Positions 27,575-38,742 of a stretch of 64,000 bases of DNA are shown one piece after another. The notes under the pieces are model-generated. The model worked only from the letters and a program-made list of their open reading frames with translations. It had not been told where the DNA came from and made no database searches. Origin of the DNA: Vibrio tarriae (lineage in GTDB: Bacteria; Pseudomonadota; Gammaproteobacteria; Enterobacterales; Vibrionaceae). Made by a program: the position numbers and the translations under genes. The stretch is taken from assembly GCF_002216685.1 (NCBI RefSeq), contig NZ_CP022353.1, positions 1,798,001-1,862,000 on the forward strand. The letters are read 5' to 3'. Numbering within the stretch: position 1 is the stretch's first letter; every line of letters begins with the position of its first letter.

Positions 27575-27976
27575 ATTGTTTGAACAACAATGTCCCTTCA
27601 ACTGTTCTATGATTGGGCAATCGCTACCTTGATCTCCGGGACAAGATGCAATCCACTCTTCTAGCTGCTGCTTAATCATAGTGAGCTCGGACAATTTACT
27701 CGAGACTTCTTGCCACTTTTCTTGCGCTCGCGCACGCACCGCCGCGCTCGTTCGGTTTGGATCATTGGCAAGAGTGAGCATGGCTTTACACTCATCCAAA
27801 CTAAAACCGACTCGCCGACAGCGAGCAATCAGCAGTAAATCATCCACATGCTGCTGAGTGTAAGTTCGATAACCACTTTCAGAGCGCAATGGTGGGGTGA
27901 TGAGACCTTTCTCTTCGTATAAACGAATCGACTTGGCGGTAAGAGAGGTGAGTTTGGCAATCTGGCTAATGTTCAT
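27557..27976 (-). CDS. cueR: Copper-responsive MerR-type regulator CueR
   Basis: CueR senses Cu+ and activates copper efflux genes. The 139-residue protein has the MerR N-terminal HTH (MNISQIAKLTSLTAKSIRLY), a long dimerisation helix and the metal loop C-PGDQGSD-C. Its two Cys are seven residues apart, as in CueR. A CC pair follows near the end (KGHCCSNN). ATG 27976 gives the conserved N-terminus, but no Shine-Dalgarno is visible before it. The terminator of the upstream minus-strand gene ends only about 8 bases away. No copA is in the window. Confidence 0.93.
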   Translation of the reverse strand: MNISQIAKLTSLTAKSIRLYEEKGLITPPLRSESGYRTYTQQHVDDLLLIARCRRVGFSLDECKAMLTLANDPNRTSAAVRARAQEKWQEVSSKLSELTMIKQQLEEWIASCPGDQGSDCPIIEQLKGHCCSNNKTKTL

Positions 27977-27983
27977 AGTACAT

Positions 27984-28018
27984 AAAAAATAACAAAGGCA
28001 TGGAAAGACCATGCCTTT
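27984..28018 (-). terminator. Rho-independent terminator of the 28037-28852 lipoprotein gene
   Basis: AAAGGCATGG / CCATGCCTTT stem, 10 bp perfect, followed on the minus strand by TGTTATTTTTTA. Just upstream of the cueR start codon. Confidence 0.85.
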
Positions 28019-28036
28019 ATCTAGCTAGAAATGCAA

Positions 28037-28852
28037 TTATTCTTGGCTAATCAGCCAGGATAGAATCGATGCTTTTTCGGCCTTATCTGCTTTTTTGTAC
28101 CAATCAGCCATCATTTCTACCAGTTTATTTTGCGTAACCATGGGTTGAGCGACTTCTGCTCGGTTAGCAAATGCCCAGTTAGCAAATTCTTGGCGTTCGG
28201 CTGAATTGGCTTCACCAAATAGATATTGCACCATTTCTGTGGGCTTGGAAGCTGTTGGTTGAGTTTGAACAGCGACAATAGGTGCCACTGGTGTAACTGT
28301 TGCCCCTTGTAAGGCAAATTTAGCTTCATTGATAACCGCTAAAAAGTACGCTTTAGGAACCGTGAATTCTACTTGGTTTTTGCCTGTTGATGAGGTAAGC
28401 GCAAACACAACTGAATCCGAGTTCAGTTGCTGAATATATTCTTGAGATAATGGAAACTTAAACCATTGTGTAGATGTACAATGCTCGGTACAGGTCTCAG
28501 CCAATGGGCGATACGTGTCTACTTTAAATTGCTCTGATGAGTATGCTACCGTGTCAAATTGGTCATAATTCTTAAAGTAAGTTACGTTCATATCAACGTA
28601 TGAACCTTCAATATTTAACCCTTCGGCTTTAGGAAAATTACCGACATAACTTAGTTCAGATTTGACAATATCAGGCCCTAAGATTGCTTTAGCTTCTGGT
28701 GTAATATCTTTTGCTACAACTTGAACATAGTTGTGCCTTTCTTTGACATTCTTCGCCACATCATTGAACACACTCGAACTGTCTAAATTACTGCATCCAA
28801 CGGCCATGGTGATGGTTGAAAATAATATGGTCGTTTTAAATAAATTCATCAT
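28037..28852 (-). CDS. Uncharacterised lipoprotein
   Basis: A 271-residue protein with a signal peptide ending in lipobox AVGC (Cys20), so a lipoprotein; the next residues are SNL, which favours outer-membrane sorting. The mature part has a beta-rich region with a CTEHC pair (near residues 120-124) and a Pro/Thr linker near 200. A helical C-terminal domain (VQYLFGEANSAERQEFANWA onward) follows. I do not recognise the family. It lies downstream of the chitoporin gene in the same direction, after a terminator. AAGGA precedes ATG 28852; ATG 28849 is an equal choice. Function unknown. Confidence 0.8.
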   Translation of the reverse strand: MMNLFKTTILFSTITMAVGCSNLDSSSVFNDVAKNVKERHNYVQVVAKDITPEAKAILGPDIVKSELSYVGNFPKAEGLNIEGSYVDMNVTYFKNYDQFDTVAYSSEQFKVDTYRPLAETCTEHCTSTQWFKFPLSQEYIQQLNSDSVVFALTSSTGKNQVEFTVPKAYFLAVINEAKFALQGATVTPVAPIVAVQTQPTASKPTEMVQYLFGEANSAERQEFANWAFANRAEVAQPMVTQNKLVEMMADWYKKADKAEKASILSWLISQE

Positions 28853-28873
28853 TTATGTCCTTGTTTATGGAGT

Positions 28874-28904
28874 AAAAACACCGGCACAAGGCCGGCGTTT
28901 TTAT
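28874..28904 (-). terminator. Rho-independent terminator of chiP
   Basis: Stem CGCCGGC-CTTGT-GCCGGTG on minus with flanking A and T runs (AAAAACGCC, GTTTTTA), 25 bases after the chiP stop. Confidence 0.88.
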
Positions 28905-28928
28905 TAAAGAAAGGCAGAATTCGTCTAA

Positions 28929-29933
28929 TTAGAAGCCGTATTCCAGACCTACACGTACGAAACCTTTCTTGTCTGCTGAGTCATATGCATCATGCTGACC
29001 AACACGGATGTATGGTACGAAACCATTTTTCACGTACATTAGCTGTGCAGACAATACTTCATCGTCATCTTTTTGCTCAACACCTTTTACTTCAGATTCA
29101 AGGTTAGCAGCGTAGCCCACTTTGAAGCCCCATGGACCGTTCCAGTATTGACCGATCAGAGAGTATTGACCTTGTTCACCTTCTTGGCCTGCGACAGTTT
29201 TAGATTCACCTTCGCTGTACTTGTATGCACCAGCTAAGCCAAAACCAGCAGGAAGAGGTAGCTCAAAACCTACGATGTAAGCAGTAGAGTCAAAGTTTGA
29301 ACCATCATATTTTGAGTTAGACTCATAGCCACCGTGCAGTGTAACGATGTCAGCAACATTGTAATGCACACCGAAACCTACGTGATCAGAGTCTTTAACG
29401 TCTGTTTTACCACGACCAGCTGAAACGTTGAAAGTTAGACCGCCAAATGCTGGAGAGTCGTAACGAGCAATGTCACCTTTACGATCGTAGTGTGCTTTAA
29501 CGTCGCCGCCCCAGTCGAATACACGACCTAAACCTGGGTTAGAATATGGCCAGTCAACGATTTCATACAGAGGAGTCAGCATACGACCGAAACGGATCTT
29601 ACCCCAGTCACCTTGCAGACCTAGGAAAGTATCACGAGCACCAAGCGTGCTGCCTTTACCATCTTCACCAACGTAGCCAGATTCGATTTGCATGAAAACG
29701 TTCACGTTATCAAACATATCTTTGCTAGCACGGAAACCGATACGAGATTCGTTTTCGTAGTCATAGCCGTTGCTGTCTTCTTGATAGAACACAGAAATTG
29801 CCGCTACACCGTACGCTTGCACGTTGAAATCAGACAGAACACCGATTGCACCAGTTTCAGATGCGGCAAACGCACCAGTTGACGCCATCGCTACTGCTGC
29901 ACCCAGAAGAGTACGTTTAAACATTTTGTCCAT
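28929..29933 (-). CDS. chiP: Outer-membrane chitoporin
   Basis: A general-porin-fold channel which, in Vibrio, takes up chito-oligosaccharides. The 334-residue precursor has a signal peptide ending STGAFA (cleavage after about residue 23). A 16-strand type barrel with acidic loops follows, ending in the outer-membrane signature Phe (VRVGLEYGF). ATG 29933 has AGGAG six bases upstream. The chitoporin assignment rests on similarity to the V. cholerae gene I recall at this place and on the nag genes in the region. A related non-specific porin cannot be excluded from sequence alone. It is monocistronic with a long leader. Confidence 0.82.
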   Translation of the reverse strand: MDKMFKRTLLGAAVAMASTGAFAASETGAIGVLSDFNVQAYGVAAISVFYQEDSNGYDYENESRIGFRASKDMFDNVNVFMQIESGYVGEDGKGSTLGARDTFLGLQGDWGKIRFGRMLTPLYEIVDWPYSNPGLGRVFDWGGDVKAHYDRKGDIARYDSPAFGGLTFNVSAGRGKTDVKDSDHVGFGVHYNVADIVTLHGGYESNSKYDGSNFDSTAYIVGFELPLPAGFGLAGAYKYSEGESKTVAGQEGEQGQYSLIGQYWNGPWGFKVGYAANLESEVKGVEQKDDDEVLSAQLMYVKNGFVPYIRVGQHDAYDSADKKGFVRVGLEYGF

Positions 29934-30343
29934 GGATAACTCCTAAAAATGGATATAGCTGTTTTTTGAGTTTCGCCCTTAAGTTGGCCGCCGAAGGGAG
30001 AAGTCATTTCCTTTTCGAGTATCGAAACCGATTCTCTTAGTTGTTGGCACACTGACCGTGTATCCATATCCGTAGACTAACTCTCGGTTAGAAAACATCA
30101 ATCAGAACTTAATTTTTATCTAAAAAAATATGAGCCACGGCAAACTTCTGGGGAGTAAGTGATCGAGATCCAATTATTACCAGCGCAAAACCAGGCGAAA
30201 GTTAAGTTACTGATAAGTATTGATTTTTATTATTACTTAATATCTTTTATTTGAAATACGTCGAATAAAAACAAAATGAGAGATGACTTTTAAAAACAAT
30301 AAAAGTTCTGAACTTGATATGAATTGGCGAGTTGTTTTTGTGC
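29934..30343. other. Gene-free region upstream of chiP
   Basis: About 400 bases with a small hairpin CTAACTCTCGGTTAG at 30078-30092. No gene that I can support. It probably holds the chiP promoter and a long 5' leader; the downstream part of the 630-base gap is occupied by the ligA terminator and an ERIC copy. Confidence 0.5.
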
Positions 30344-30373
30344 AAAAATAAACCCCAGCATCGGCTGAGGTTT
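30344..30373 (-). terminator. Rho-independent terminator of ligA
   Basis: AAACCTCAGC / GCTGGGGTTT stem with TTATTTTTG after it on the minus strand. It lies 190 bases beyond the ligA stop, with an ERIC between. Confidence 0.75.
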
Positions 30374-30436
30374 AGACTTGGGATAAGCAAGAAGTTCAAT
30401 CTATTTATAAAAAATGCAGCAGATCCAACATGAAAC

Positions 30437-30558
30437 ATACCGAATCGAGTTGGAACTGTAGGTAGGCTGCAAGTAAATTCATCCCCATAAGCATAGGCAG
30501 GCGATGTTGGAGTGAACAAACCTCCCCAACACCACTGTTGCTTTAAATATTAAGCAAA
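30437..30558. repeat. ERIC element, degenerate near-complete copy D
   Basis: A unit starts ATACCGAATCGAGTTGGAAC and has CATCCCCATAAGCATAG and TTGGAGTGAAC in the core. It has CCAACACCACTGTTGCTTTAA near the end. It has diverged more than copies A-C. It starts 6 bases after the ligA stop and is therefore probably transcribed within the ligA 3' untranslated region. Confidence 0.78.
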
Positions 30559-30563
30559 TAGGC

Positions 30564-32622
<2,059 letters not shown>

Positions 32623-32705
32623 GTATAACTAGGGATATCTTTATCTTGTTACTGAAGAAGTAAAGCAGCACGCTATCGCGTGGTGCTTGAATGAATACCC
32701 AAAAC

Positions 32706-33581
32706 CTAGGCTTGAGCGGCTCGAACTTTAAACTCTTGAATTTGCTTACGATAAGCATCAAGTCGGTTTGGAGTCATTAAGTTACGAGCATCGTCCAACA
32801 CATGCCCACCAAGATCATCGGCAATTTGTTGAGCGGTTTTTAGCATCAACTTGAAGTTTTGCTCAGGATCGCCAAAACACGGCAGTGTCATAAAAAAGGA
32901 GATGCCTTTGGTTGAAAAGTCCGCAGGATCATCATGCATGAGCGTACCAGGTTGCATCATATTCGCGACACTAAACAACACTTTCCCCGTTCCAGAGAGA
33001 TCCGCGTGGCGATGGAAAATATCCATCTCACCAAACAACAAACCATTTTGCTGCATGCTATCGAACAGTTTGGTTCCGATAAAAGGCTGGTTACCAGCGC
33101 AGTGTACATTGAGCACTATCACATCCAGCTTTTCTTCCTGCAGCTCTTGCACCTCAATCTCGGTCACCGCTTCAGGTTGCACCTTAGCCATTGGCACATT
33201 TGGCGCAACTCGAGGCATCTCAACCTGAGGTTGAACCTTTCTAGGTTGAGGTTGGGATTGAAGCTGAACCGGAATGTGCTCTTCCTCATCCTCTTCCTCA
33301 TCCAGCTCATCATGGGCCGCGAAATCAGAGATCAGAGGATCGTGCTGTTGATTCGGAATGCCAAAATCAGGCTCTTTGCGTTCCTTGCGGATGATTTCGA
33401 AATCGTCTTCCGCCGCAAAGGCACGCGAAGGCGGATCATCACTTTCGACTTTCATCTTGCGCAGAGGTTTATCACCAAACTTGGACTTTCCCTCTTTTTT
33501 GCTGGTCCACAGACCATGAAACAGCAACGCCGCTATCGCCAACGCGCCAACAATTATCAATACGAATCGCAGTTCCTGCAT
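32706..33581 (-). CDS. zipA: Cell division protein ZipA
   Basis: ZipA anchors FtsZ to the inner membrane at the septum. The 291-residue protein has an N-terminal TM helix ([22 protein letters not shown]). A charged Pro/Gln-rich linker follows (about 40-150, with acidic [14 protein letters not shown]). The C-terminal FtsZ-binding domain (about 150-285, [19 protein letters not shown] onward) completes the protein. The divergent neighbour is cysZ, the same pairing as in E. coli. Confidence 0.95.
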   Translation of the reverse strand: MQELRFVLIIVGALAIAALLFHGLWTSKKEGKSKFGDKPLRKMKVESDDPPSRAFAAEDDFEIIRKERKEPDFGIPNQQHDPLISDFAAHDELDEEEDEEEHIPVQLQSQPQPRKVQPQVEMPRVAPNVPMAKVQPEAVTEIEVQELQEEKLDVIVLNVHCAGNQPFIGTKLFDSMQQNGLLFGEMDIFHRHADLSGTGKVLFSVANMMQPGTLMHDDPADFSTKGISFFMTLPCFGDPEQNFKLMLKTAQQIADDLGGHVLDDARNLMTPNRLDAYRKQIQEFKVRAAQA

Positions 33582-33810
33582 CTTAAACTCTCAGTATCCC
33601 GTTTGATGTTCTGAGCTCTAGCGCCCGACAGGACGTTTATCAGGGTGTGTTTTTGACTTGTCGGGGTACTTTACCAAAACTCTCGTTGAATTTAGAACAA
33701 CTTAATGTGAGAAGTTGAAAAGATGACGCGTTTTTTGCAGTTTCGTCATTTCACTTCAGTGTCAATCAAGTACAATCTTCACTCGGTTTATCAAGGAGAA
33801 TACCGTTTTT

Positions 33811-34564
33811 ATGCAGATCAGCTCACGTTCCGGGTTCGGCTACTTCTCTTACGGCATACGTTTGGCTTTAACGCCAGGCATACGTCGGTTCGTTGTTCTT
33901 CCGCTACTGGCTAACATCATCTTAGTCGGCGGTGCTATGTACTACTTATTCAGCCATTTAGACACTTGGATCAGCGAGTGGATAGGACAATTACCTTCGT
34001 TTCTCTCTTGGCTAAGTTATGTACTTTGGCCGCTGTTAGCATTAACCATTCTCGCTACTTTCTCCTATTTTTTTAGTACCTTAGCCAACTTTATTGCCTC
34101 GCCATTTAATGGTCTATTGGCCGAAAAGGTGGAGCAGCATCTATCAGGTGAACGCATCGGTGAGGAAGGAGTCTGGGCACTGGTCAAAGACGTTCCTCGA
34201 ATCCTTAGTCGAGAATGGCGGAAACTGCTTTACGTACTTCCCAAAGCACTTGGCTTATTCCTGCTATTACTTATCCCAGCACTTGGGCAAACCCTAGGCC
34301 CTATTGCTTGGTTCCTGTTCACGGCTTGGATGTTGGCTATACAGTATTGCGACTATCCCTTCGATAACCACAAAATCAGCTTCCATGACATGCGTAACAC
34401 TTTGAAACAAAATCAAAGTAAGGCCTATGGATTTGGTATGCTGGTCGCTTTTTTTCACGAGCATTCCGATTGTGAACCTCTTCATCGTCCCAATTGCCGT
34501 GTGTGGCGCGACGGCGATGTGGGTGATGGAATTTAAGACACAACACTCCCCTCTGCGCCAATAA
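33811..34564 (+). CDS. cysZ: Sulfate transporter CysZ, single-base frameshift near 3' end
   Basis: CysZ is an inner-membrane sulfate channel/transporter feeding cysteine synthesis; cysK lies just downstream. The frame from ATG 33811 gives normal CysZ for 214 residues, to YGFGMLVAFF. After a run of seven T (34449-34455) it passes into HEHSDCEPLHRPN and stops at 34536. Removing one T restores TSIPIVNLFIVPIAVCGATA, followed by MWVMEFKTQHSPLRQ and a stop at 34564, the expected CysZ end (250 residues). So the gene carries a +1 indel in a homopolymer. It may be a real mutation, slippage-corrected, or a sequencing error. The coordinates given are for the intact reading. Confidence 0.88.
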
Positions 34565-34686
34565 CAAGCACCACATAAGTTATAACTTTTTAATCCTTTT
34601 CGCTTAGTGAATATGAACTTATTCTCTGTCCATATTCACTAAGTATTCACGCACACTCACTGCGTAACGAATGAAGGAACATCGCC

Positions 34687-35655
34687 ATGAGCAAAATCTA
34701 CGAAGACAATTCACTGACTATTGGTAACACTCCACTAGTGCGCTTAAACAAAGTCTCTAACGGCAAAGTGCTGGCTAAGATTGAAGCACGCAACCCAAGC
34801 TTCAGCGTAAAATGCCGAATCGGCGCTAATATGATTTGGGAAGCTGAAAAGCAAGGCAAACTCAAGCCTGGCGTTGAATTAGTAGAGCCAACGAGTGGTA
34901 ATACTGGTGTTGCCCTAGCATTTGTTGCTGCAGCTCGTGGTTACAAGTTAACTCTGACCATGCCTGAATCAATGAGTTTAGAGCGTCGTAAGCTACTCAA
35001 AGCACTTGGCGCCAATTTAGAACTGACTGAAGCAGCAAAAGGCATGAAAGGCGCGATTGCGAAAGCGGAAGAGATTGTTGCCAGCAACCCAGAAAAATAC
35101 TTGCTCCTCCAGCAATTCAATAACCCAGCCAACCCACAAATCCACGAAAAGACCACAGGCCCAGAAATTTGGGATGCAACAGATGGTCAAGTCGATGTGT
35201 TTGTTGCGGGTGTGGGTACTGGCGGTACATTGACGGGTACCAGTCGCTACATCAAAGGCACTCAAGGTAAAGCCATTCTCTCTGTCGCGGTTGAACCGGC
35301 TGAATCACCGGTCATTACACAAGCTCTAGCGGGAGAAGAAATCAAACCTGCGCCACATAAAATTCAAGGTATCGGTGCAGGCTTTATCCCTGGCAACTTA
35401 GATTTAAGCTTGATTGATCGTGTTGAGCGTGTCACCTCAGACGAAGCGATTGAAATGGCTCGTCGTCTCATGGAAGAAGAAGGCATTCTCGCGGGAATTT
35501 CTTCCGGCGCTGCGGTTGTTGCAGCCAACAGAATCGCACAATTGCCTGAATTTGAAGGGAAAACTATAGTCACCGTGCTACCAAGTTCAGGTGAACGTTA
35601 CTTGAGCACAGCCCTATTCGCAGGCATTTTTACAGACAAAGAAAACCAGCAGTAA
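34687..35655 (+). CDS. cysK: Cysteine synthase A (O-acetylserine sulfhydrylase)
   Basis: CysK joins O-acetylserine and sulfide to give cysteine, with PLP as cofactor. The 322-residue fold-type II enzyme has the PLP Lys within [11 protein letters not shown] (near residue 42) and the substrate loop [11 protein letters not shown]. The phosphate loop [10 protein letters not shown] and SSGAAVVAA lie further on. ATG 34687 has GAAGGAACATCGCC upstream. It is separate from cysZ by 122 bases and ends in a strong terminator, with the pts operon after it, as in E. coli. Confidence 0.97.
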   Translation: MSKIYEDNSLTIGNTPLVRLNKVSNGKVLAKIEARNPSFSVKCRIGANMIWEAEKQGKLKPGVELVEPTSGNTGVALAFVAAARGYKLTLTMPESMSLERRKLLKALGANLELTEAAKGMKGAIAKAEEIVASNPEKYLLLQQFNNPANPQIHEKTTGPEIWDATDGQVDVFVAGVGTGGTLTGTSRYIKGTQGKAILSVAVEPAESPVITQALAGEEIKPAPHKIQGIGAGFIPGNLDLSLIDRVERVTSDEAIEMARRLMEEEGILAGISSGAAVVAANRIAQLPEFEGKTIVTVLPSSGERYLSTALFAGIFTDKENQQ

Positions 35656-35681
35656 TACGTGGTTAAATCAAATTTTCGTTT

Positions 35682-35708
35682 AAAAAAGCCCCAGTCAGGG
35701 GCTTTTTT
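35682..35708 (+). terminator. Rho-independent terminator of cysK
   Basis: AAAAAAGCCCC / GGGGCTTTTTT stem with a short loop, 27 bases after the cysK stop. The remaining bases to ptsH (to 35952) are AT-rich, show no gene, and should hold the pts promoter. Confidence 0.92.
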
Positions 35709-35952
35709 GTTGATCCCTGCCTCACCTTTGGTAATATCGGCATGTTTTATTTTTAGCTTCAAAATAAAGAAGCAGACGGTTTACACTCAATTGCTCAAAT
35801 TGCAAAAAATAGCAAAGGCGATTGATAAAATTTTAACCAGTCTTAGTTCTAACACGAAAAGCCTGTGACAGTGCTAGCACAAAGCAGTTTATGCAGTTAA
35901 GCTAAATCTGGTTAACAAACTTACAAAAAATAAACTTATTGGGGTATAAAAC

Positions 35953-36210
35953 ATGTACGAGAAGCAAGTAGAAATCACTGCAGAAAACGGCCTTCACACT
36001 CGTCCTGCTGCACAGTTTGTTAAAGAAGCAAAAGCTTTCGATGCAGACATCACTGTGACTTCTAACGGTAAAAGTGCAAGCGCGAAAAGTTTGTTCAAGC
36101 TGCAAACGCTAGGTCTGGTAAAAGGTACTGTAGTCACTATCTCTGCCGAAGGCCCTCAAGCAAAAGAAGCTGTTGAGCACCTAGTTGCTCTGATGGACCA
36201 ACTTCACTAA
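35953..36210 (+). CDS. ptsH: PTS phosphocarrier protein HPr
   Basis: HPr carries phosphate from enzyme I to sugar-specific EIIA proteins. The 85-residue protein has the active-site His15 in [10 protein letters not shown] and the Ser46 region [11 protein letters not shown]. In gamma-proteobacteria Ser46 is generally not a kinase target. First gene of ptsH-ptsI-crr, followed by a perfect hairpin before ptsI, which may raise HPr output relative to EI. Confidence 0.98.
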   Translation: MYEKQVEITAENGLHTRPAAQFVKEAKAFDADITVTSNGKSASAKSLFKLQTLGLVKGTVVTISAEGPQAKEAVEHLVALMDQLH

Positions 36211-36224
36211 TCCGGTCTTCCTTT

Positions 36225-36256
36225 CAAAGCCATTTTGTTCACGCAAAATGGCTTTG
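36225..36256 (+). promoter_or_regulatory. Perfect hairpin between ptsH and ptsI
   Basis: CAAAGCCATTTTG / CAAAATGGCTTTG, 13 bp without mismatch around a 6-base loop, followed by TTGG, not a T run. More likely an RNA-stability or processing element, or a leaky terminator, than a full stop. Confidence 0.7.
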
Positions 36257-36343
36257 TTGGAAATAACCCGAGAAATACGCTAAACGTTACGATTAGCGAT
36301 TGTCCACTCTCCCGTTTACAGTTGACCAGTTTAAGGTAAGGCT

Positions 36344-38065
36344 ATGATTTCAGGCATTCTAGCATCTCCAGGTATTGCTATTGGTAAAGCATTACTTCTT
36401 CAAGAAGATGAAATTGTCCTAAACACAAACACCATTTCTGACGATCAAGTAGAAGCCGAAGTTGAGCGCTTTTACACTGCGCGTGACAAATCTTCTGCGC
36501 AGTTAGAAGTGATCAAACAAAAAGCACTTGAAACTTTTGGTGAAGAAAAAGAAGCCATCTTTGAAGGCCATATCATGTTGCTTGAAGATGAAGAGCTAGA
36601 AGAAGAGATTTTAGCCCTCATCAAAAAAGAAAAAATGTCTGCCGATAACGCGATTCATACCGTTATCGAAGAGCAAGCCACTGCGCTTGAATCTTTAGAC
36701 GATGAATATCTCAAAGAACGTGCAACAGACATCCGTGATATCGGTACACGTTTTGTGAAAAACGCTCTGGGCATGCACATCGTATCGCTGAGCGAAATCG
36801 ATCAAGAAGTTGTTCTTGTTGCTTACGATTTAACGCCTTCTGAAACTGCGCAGATTAACCTGAACTACGTTCTTGGTTTTGCATGTGATATTGGCGGCCG
36901 TACTTCTCACACTTCTATCATGGCTCGCTCTCTAGAGCTGCCAGCGATCGTCGGCACTAACGACATCACGAAGAAAGTGAAAAACGGCGACACTCTGATT
37001 CTGGACGCAATGAACAACAAGATCATTGTGAATCCAACACAAGCACAAATTGAAGAAGCCAAAGCAGTTAAAGCGGCTTTCCTAGCAGAAAAAGAAGAGC
37101 TCGCTAAGCTGAAAGATCTTCCAGCTGAAACGTTAGACGGTCACCGCGTTGAAGTGTGTGGCAACATCGGCACAGTGAAAGACTGTGACGGCATCATCCG
37201 TAACGGTGGCGAAGGTGTCGGTCTGTACCGTACTGAATTCCTGTTTATGGATCGTGATGCTCTTCCAACTGAAGAAGAGCAATACCAAGCCTATAAAGAA
37301 GTTGCCGAAGCGATGAGCGGTCATGCCGTGATTATCCGTACTATGGATATCGGCGGCGACAAAGATCTTCCATACATGGATCTGCCGAAAGAGATGAACC
37401 CTTTCTTGGGTTGGCGTGCCGTTCGTATCAGCTTAGATCGCCGTGAAATTCTACGTGACCAACTACGTGGTATTCTGCGTGCCTCTGCACACGGCAAACT
37501 TCGCGTTATGTTCCCAATGATCATTTCAGTAGAAGAGATTCGTGAGCTGAAAAAAGCGATTGAAGAGTACAAAGCTGAACTGCGCACCGAAGGCTATGCT
37601 TTCGATGAGAACATCGAAATCGGTGTGATGGTGGAAACACCAGCTGCAGCAGCCATTGCTCATCACTTAGCGAAAGAAGTCTCTTTCTTCTCTATCGGTA
37701 CTAACGATTTAACTCAGTACACCCTAGCGGTAGATCGTGGTAACGAGATGATCTCTCACCTCTATAACCCACTCTCTCCAGCGGTTCTGACCGTGATCAA
37801 GCAAGTGATTGATGCTTCTCACGCAGAAGGCAAATGGACCGGTATGTGTGGTGAATTAGCGGGTGACGAGCGTGCAACTCTGCTCCTACTCGGTATGGGT
37901 CTGGATGAGTTCTCAATGAGCGGCATCTCGATTCCAAAGGTGAAGAAAGTGATCCGTAACGCCAATTATGCGGAAATCAAAGCGATGGCTGAAGAGGCGC
38001 TTGCCCTGCCAACGGCTGCAGAAATTGAAGCTTGCGTAGATAAATTCATCGCAGCGAAAGCGTAA
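36344..38065 (+). CDS. ptsI: PTS enzyme I
   Basis: Enzyme I autophosphorylates with phosphoenolpyruvate and hands phosphate to HPr, the entry to all PTS sugars including GlcNAc. The 573-residue protein has the HPr-binding and phosphohistidine region [21 protein letters not shown] (His near 190). The PEP-binding domain follows, with [28 protein letters not shown] and the active-site Cys region MCGELAGD. The start ATG 36344 ([17 protein letters not shown]) has TAAGGTAAGGCT upstream. Confidence 0.98.
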   Translation: MISGILASPGIAIGKALLLQEDEIVLNTNTISDDQVEAEVERFYTARDKSSAQLEVIKQKALETFGEEKEAIFEGHIMLLEDEELEEEILALIKKEKMSADNAIHTVIEEQATALESLDDEYLKERATDIRDIGTRFVKNALGMHIVSLSEIDQEVVLVAYDLTPSETAQINLNYVLGFACDIGGRTSHTSIMARSLELPAIVGTNDITKKVKNGDTLILDAMNNKIIVNPTQAQIEEAKAVKAAFLAEKEELAKLKDLPAETLDGHRVEVCGNIGTVKDCDGIIRNGGEGVGLYRTEFLFMDRDALPTEEEQYQAYKEVAEAMSGHAVIIRTMDIGGDKDLPYMDLPKEMNPFLGWRAVRISLDRREILRDQLRGILRASAHGKLRVMFPMIISVEEIRELKKAIEEYKAELRTEGYAFDENIEIGVMVETPAAAAIAHHLAKEVSFFSIGTNDLTQYTLAVDRGNEMISHLYNPLSPAVLTVIKQVIDASHAEGKWTGMCGELAGDERATLLLLGMGLDEFSMSGISIPKVKKVIRNANYAEIKAMAEEALALPTAAEIEACVDKFIAAKA

Positions 38066-38075
38066 TTATCGGTTG

Positions 38076-38127
38076 ATACCAAGGAGATAGGCGATGAAAA
38101 TAGTCGTCTATCTTTAGCGATTGGTAT
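38076..38127 (+). promoter_or_regulatory. Structured ptsI-crr intergenic element with mini-ORF
   Basis: Outer arms ATACCAA / TTGGTAT enclose an inner stem GATAGGCGA / TCGTCTATC. Within it AAGGAG is followed after seven bases by ATG AAA ATA GTC GTC TAT CTT TAG (38094-38117), a seven-codon reading frame (MKIVVYL) with an excellent ribosome-binding site. It may tune translation of crr, or be a remnant. Confidence 0.5.
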
Positions 38128-38173
38128 ACTATACTTCGACAGAACAAATTTAAAACGTTAGGAGCATGACACA

Positions 38174-38683
38174 ATGGGTCTGTTTGACAAACTTAAGAAG
38201 CTAGTCTCTGACGACAGCGCTAACGCAGGTGCAATCGACATCATCGCACCTCTTTCTGGTGAAATTGTAAACATCGAAGATGTACCAGATGTGGTTTTCG
38301 CTGAGAAAATCGTTGGTGACGGTATCGCGATCAAGCCTGCTGGTAACAAAATGGTAGCTCCTGTTAACGGTACTATCGGTAAAATTTTCGAAACCAACCA
38401 CGCGTTCTCTATCGAATCAGATGACGGCGTTGAGCTGTTTGTTCACTTCGGTATCGACACTGTTGAACTGAAAGGCGAAGGCTTCAAGCGTATTGCTGAA
38501 GAAGGTCAATCAGTGAAAATCGGCGATACCATTATCGAATTCGATTTGGCACTGCTCGAAGAGAAAGCAAAATCAACTCTGACTCCAGTTGTTATCTCTA
38601 ACATGGATGAAATCAAAGAGCTGAACAAACTTTCTGGTTCAGTAACTGTGGGTGAAACTCCAGTTCTACGCGTAACCAAGTAA
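38174..38683 (+). CDS. crr: PTS glucose-specific EIIA component
   Basis: EIIA-Glc passes phosphate to EIIB partners and is the main regulator of inducer exclusion and adenylate cyclase. The 169-residue protein has the two active-site His (76 in FETNHAFSI and 91 in VHFGIDTV) and the amphipathic N-terminal helix [14 protein letters not shown]. Besides glucose it should serve NagE at 4976, which lacks its own EIIA. It is the third gene of the pts cluster, 108 bases after ptsI. Confidence 0.98.
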   Translation: MGLFDKLKKLVSDDSANAGAIDIIAPLSGEIVNIEDVPDVVFAEKIVGDGIAIKPAGNKMVAPVNGTIGKIFETNHAFSIESDDGVELFVHFGIDTVELKGEGFKRIAEEGQSVKIGDTIIEFDLALLEEKAKSTLTPVVISNMDEIKELNKLSGSVTVGETPVLRVTK

Positions 38684-38700
38684 TTCACTTGTGTGATGTT

Positions 38701-38730
38701 AAAAAAACGCTGCCTAGTGCAGCGTTTTTT
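38701..38730. terminator. Terminator of the pts operon, possibly also ubiF
   Basis: AAAAAACGCTGC / GCAGCGTTTTTT stem with A and T runs on both sides, 17 bases after crr and 12 after the convergent ubiF stop. Confidence 0.9.
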
Positions 38731-38742
38731 GTTTTTCAGAGC

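Noticed and set aside
30247..30519. Minus-strand 90-codon frame near ligA
   Set aside because: It runs through the ligA terminator and an ERIC element, with low-complexity translation, so it is not a gene.
35659..35868. 69-codon frame between cysK and ptsH
   Set aside because: It reads through the cysK terminator hairpin and has no ribosome site.
35860..35885. CRP-like site TGTGACAGTGCTAGCACA upstream of ptsH
   Set aside because: The half-sites are spaced two bases too far for CRP, and the right half is poor.
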